Shown here: in pieces, positions 4,962 to 6,598 of the stretch
Layout of the letters: each line of letters starts with the position of its first letter
Numbering within the stretch: the stretch's first letter is position 1
NCBI GenBank assembly: GCA_002170005.2
Contig: NHGT02000003.1
Coordinates: 35,566 to 42,163, forward strand
DNA from: a bacterium TMED144
GTDB lineage: Bacteria; Fidelibacterota; Marinisomatia; Marinisomatales; TCS55
Direction: 5' to 3'
DNA: 6,598 nt
Made by a program: the position numbers and the translations under genes
Notes under the pieces: model-generated
The model's database searches: none
The model's input: only the letters and a program-made list of their open reading frames with translations
What the model was told of the DNA's origin: nothing

Positions 4962-6598
4962 TTCCTTCTTATTATAATTTTACCATAAAAAATAAAAATT
5001 AAACTAATTATAAAAGCAATAATTGAGATAATTAGGCCCCAATTAAAACTTGATTTATCATAGTAGAAATTAATATTATTTTCACCATCATTTAAAACAA
5101 CGCCTCGAATAACGTTATTTACTTTTAAGGTTTTTGTTTCATTTCCATTTATCTTTACTTTCCATCTTAAAGGATAGAAAACTTCACTCAAAACTAAAAA
5201 GCTTGAACCGCTAGATTTGGCTTTAATGGTGATTTCATCATTTAAAAAATTTATACTTTCTATTTTTGCATTATTTGAAATTTCATTATCAATTCTATCT
5301 TCAACATATGCAATATTTGATGGGTCGAAACTTAGGTCTAGCATTTTTTTCCAAATATCGTTTTCATCATTTTGTATGACCGTATTAACAAACCATGCGC
5401 GAGGCATATGATTCCTAAGCATATAAATATTAACATCAATTAAAGATCGTGATTGTTTCAAGCTTAATGTATTTAAAAATTGTAAATCAGGATGGTTTAT
5501 TTTTTGAGAACTGATTAAATATTTTACATTCATCATTCTTAGAATAGGTATTGAAGCCAAGTTGCCCGTTTTTTCTAAAAGTTCATTATAATTTTTTAGC
5601 TTTGCAGGGTGATATCCTCCAACGGACTCAATTCCAAATGCAGCAAAACGAGTTTCACCAAACAGTGGTCCTACAGGATAAATCCTATTCTTTTGCGACT
5701 CATTTAATAAAAAATCAATTACACCATCCTTTGAGAAAAAATTATCTACAGCCGTATTTGACATAAGCTGATTCGCTCTTAAGCTGTTTTTATTAGGAGA
5801 AATTATTTTTCTGTCTACTATAAATAAATCTGCTAAACTAATAAATACAATTGTGATTGTAAAAATCACTTTAGAAACTTTATTATTTTTAAAAAGCCAA
5901 AATAGAACTAAAAAAGAAATTGCAAAAGCCAACATTACCCATAAATCATTTTCCCACATTTCCCATCTCATGTTTTGAATAAATTGACCAGCTCTTGCAT
6001 CCTGCGTCATAGGTGGAGGGAAAAAATCTGTTACAAAACTTTTTAATGAATCACCAAAAAGCACTATACTAGAAAAAATTATTCCAAAAAATCCTACAAA
6101 ATACCAAAAATATGATGGAATTTTATTTTGATGTGATTTAATTATACTATCTAAACCAAAAGATGCTAAAACGCTTACATTGAATTGTAACAAGATTAGA
6201 ATCATTGATGGGACTCTAAATTTATTAAAAAAGGGGAAAAAAGAGTAAAAAATATCGTACACAAAACTAAAATGTTTGCCAAAAGAGATTGAAAGAGCTA
6301 ATAGCGAGGTTATAATCAAGTACCATTGTAAAAAATTTTTCTTTTGCAAAGTTGCAATTAGCGCGAGTAATAATACGATAATGCCCATATAATTTGGATA
6401 ATCGGTAAATGGCATATAACCCCAATACGCTTGCCCTCCAAATCCAAACGCAGATGGTAATAAAAATGTTAATATCTCTTTTGGATGAAAAGACCAACTA
6501 GTGGCGTAATTATATTTAGCGCCCCCACTAGATGATGCACCCCTTATGGAAAATTCTGAATATTCTATTGATGGCAAATAAATTACAAATGATATTGC
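4958..6598 (-). CDS. YfhO-family polytopic membrane protein, N-terminal part beyond the window
   Basis: The frame is open to the right edge (first visible codon Ala, at 6598-6596), giving 546 residues of the C-terminal portion; I estimate that some 250 N-terminal residues are missing. A TTG at 6577 is not a real start, since the frame and family homology continue upstream. Numbering from the first visible residue, the segment YNYATSWSFHPKEILTFLLPSAFGFG (29-54) and YWGYMPFTDYPNYMG (58-72) are typical of YfhO proteins of the FCB group. Hydrophobic helices follow at about 72-83, 91-106, 130-149, 164-182, 219-236 and 242-260. A large soluble domain (about 265-515) contains ESVGGYHPAKLKNY (324-337), ILRMMNVKYLIS (352-363), HMPRAWFV (397-404) and VLSEVFYPLRWKVKING (469-485). 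A last helix at about 520-537 ends in a basic IIIRRK tail. YfhO proteins resemble GT-C glycosyltransferases, and B. subtilis YfhO is linked to teichoic acid glycosylation. A role in moving sugars onto an envelope polymer here is inference. Confidence 0.9.
   Translation of the reverse strand, partial: AISFVIYLPSIEYSEFSIRGASSSGGAKYNYATSWSFHPKEILTFLLPSAFGFGGQAYWGYMPFTDYPNYMGIIVLLLALIATLQKKNFLQWYLIITSLLALSISFGKHFSFVYDIFYSFFPFFNKFRVPSMILILLQFNVSVLASFGLDSIIKSHQNKIPSYFWYFVGFFGIIFSSIVLFGDSLKSFVTDFFPPPMTQDARAGQFIQNMRWEMWENDLWVMLAFAISFLVLFWLFKNNKVSKVIFTITIVFISLADLFIVDRKIISPNKNSLRANQLMSNTAVDNFFSKDGVIDFLLNESQKNRIYPVGPLFGETRFAAFGIESVGGYHPAKLKNYNELLEKTGNLASIPILRMMNVKYLISSQKINHPDLQFLNTLSLKQSRSLIDVNIYMLRNHMPRAWFVNTVIQNDENDIWKKMLDLSFDPSNIAYVEDRIDNEISNNAKIESINFLNDEITIKAKSSGSSFLVLSEVFYPLRWKVKINGNETKTLKVNNVIRGVVLNDGENNINFYYDKSSFNWGLIISIIAFIISLIFIFYGKIIIRRK
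4963..4967 (-). promoter_or_regulatory. Purine-rich AAGGA just before the kinase GTG start
   Basis: On the minus strand AAGAAGGAA runs straight into the GTG at 4961, leaving only one base after AAGGA, which is closer than an efficient Shine-Dalgarno site. The same bases encode the Arg-Arg-Lys tail of the upstream YfhO-like protein. With the GTGA stop/start overlap this suggests reinitiation by ribosomes finishing the upstream gene. It could also be only the coding of that basic tail. Confidence 0.35.

Noticed and set aside
6267..6497. Minus-strand open frame of 76 codons
   Set aside because: It is a shifted-frame shadow inside the yfhO-like gene, whose own frame shows conserved family motifs throughout.
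6575..6577. TTG as the start of the YfhO-like protein
   Set aside because: The frame stays open to the window edge, the family has a long N-terminal membrane part that would be missing, and the sequence before the TTG (AISFVIY) continues a plausible hydrophobic helix.

Overview
The window looks like a piece of a low-GC, free-living bacterial chromosome, and every gene I can support lies on the minus strand. The proteins are rich in Lys, Asn and Ile. Several family-specific motifs point to the FCB superphylum (Bacteroidota, Chlorobi, Ignavibacteria, Marinimicrobia): the Fmt motif VVAFKIIP...NLHASLLPSYRG, the kinase H-box GMAKETAHQLGTPISALMGW, and the YfhO segment around YWGYMPFTDYPNYMG. A marine Marinimicrobia (SAR406)-type genome is my best guess. 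That is inference from motif memory, not from a search.

In transcription order (high to low coordinates) the layout is: the C-terminal two thirds or so of a YfhO-family membrane protein (runs off the right edge); a membrane sensor histidine kinase; yajC (Sec translocon accessory protein); fmt (Met-tRNA formyltransferase); rsmB (16S rRNA m5C967 methyltransferase); a single-pass membrane protein with three PASTA domains and no kinase domain; and the N-terminal part of a SEC59/DGK1-like CTP-dependent lipid kinase (runs off the left edge).

The genes are packed extremely tightly. Junctions from upstream to downstream are a 4-nt overlap (GTGA), a 33-nt gap, a 20-nt gap, an 11-nt overlap, an 11-nt overlap and a 4-nt overlap (ATGA). 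No gene-free stretch exceeds 33 nt, and I see no convincing terminator, promoter, RNA gene, mobile element or CRISPR. The window is best read as one operon, or two with a possible break before yajC, which carries the only textbook Shine-Dalgarno site (AAGGAG, 6-nt spacer).

Functionally the cluster mixes envelope genes (YfhO, kinase, YajC, PASTA protein, lipid kinase) with translation genes (fmt, rsmB). The fmt-rsmB-PASTA order resembles the Firmicutes fmt-rsmB-rlmN-phosphatase-PASTA-kinase-rsgA-rpe operon, but here the kinase, phosphatase and rlmN are absent. I do not see a clearly new biological system. The points most worth a second look are the kinase-less PASTA protein in this position and the orphan histidine kinase, with its HQLGT H-box, translationally coupled to YfhO.
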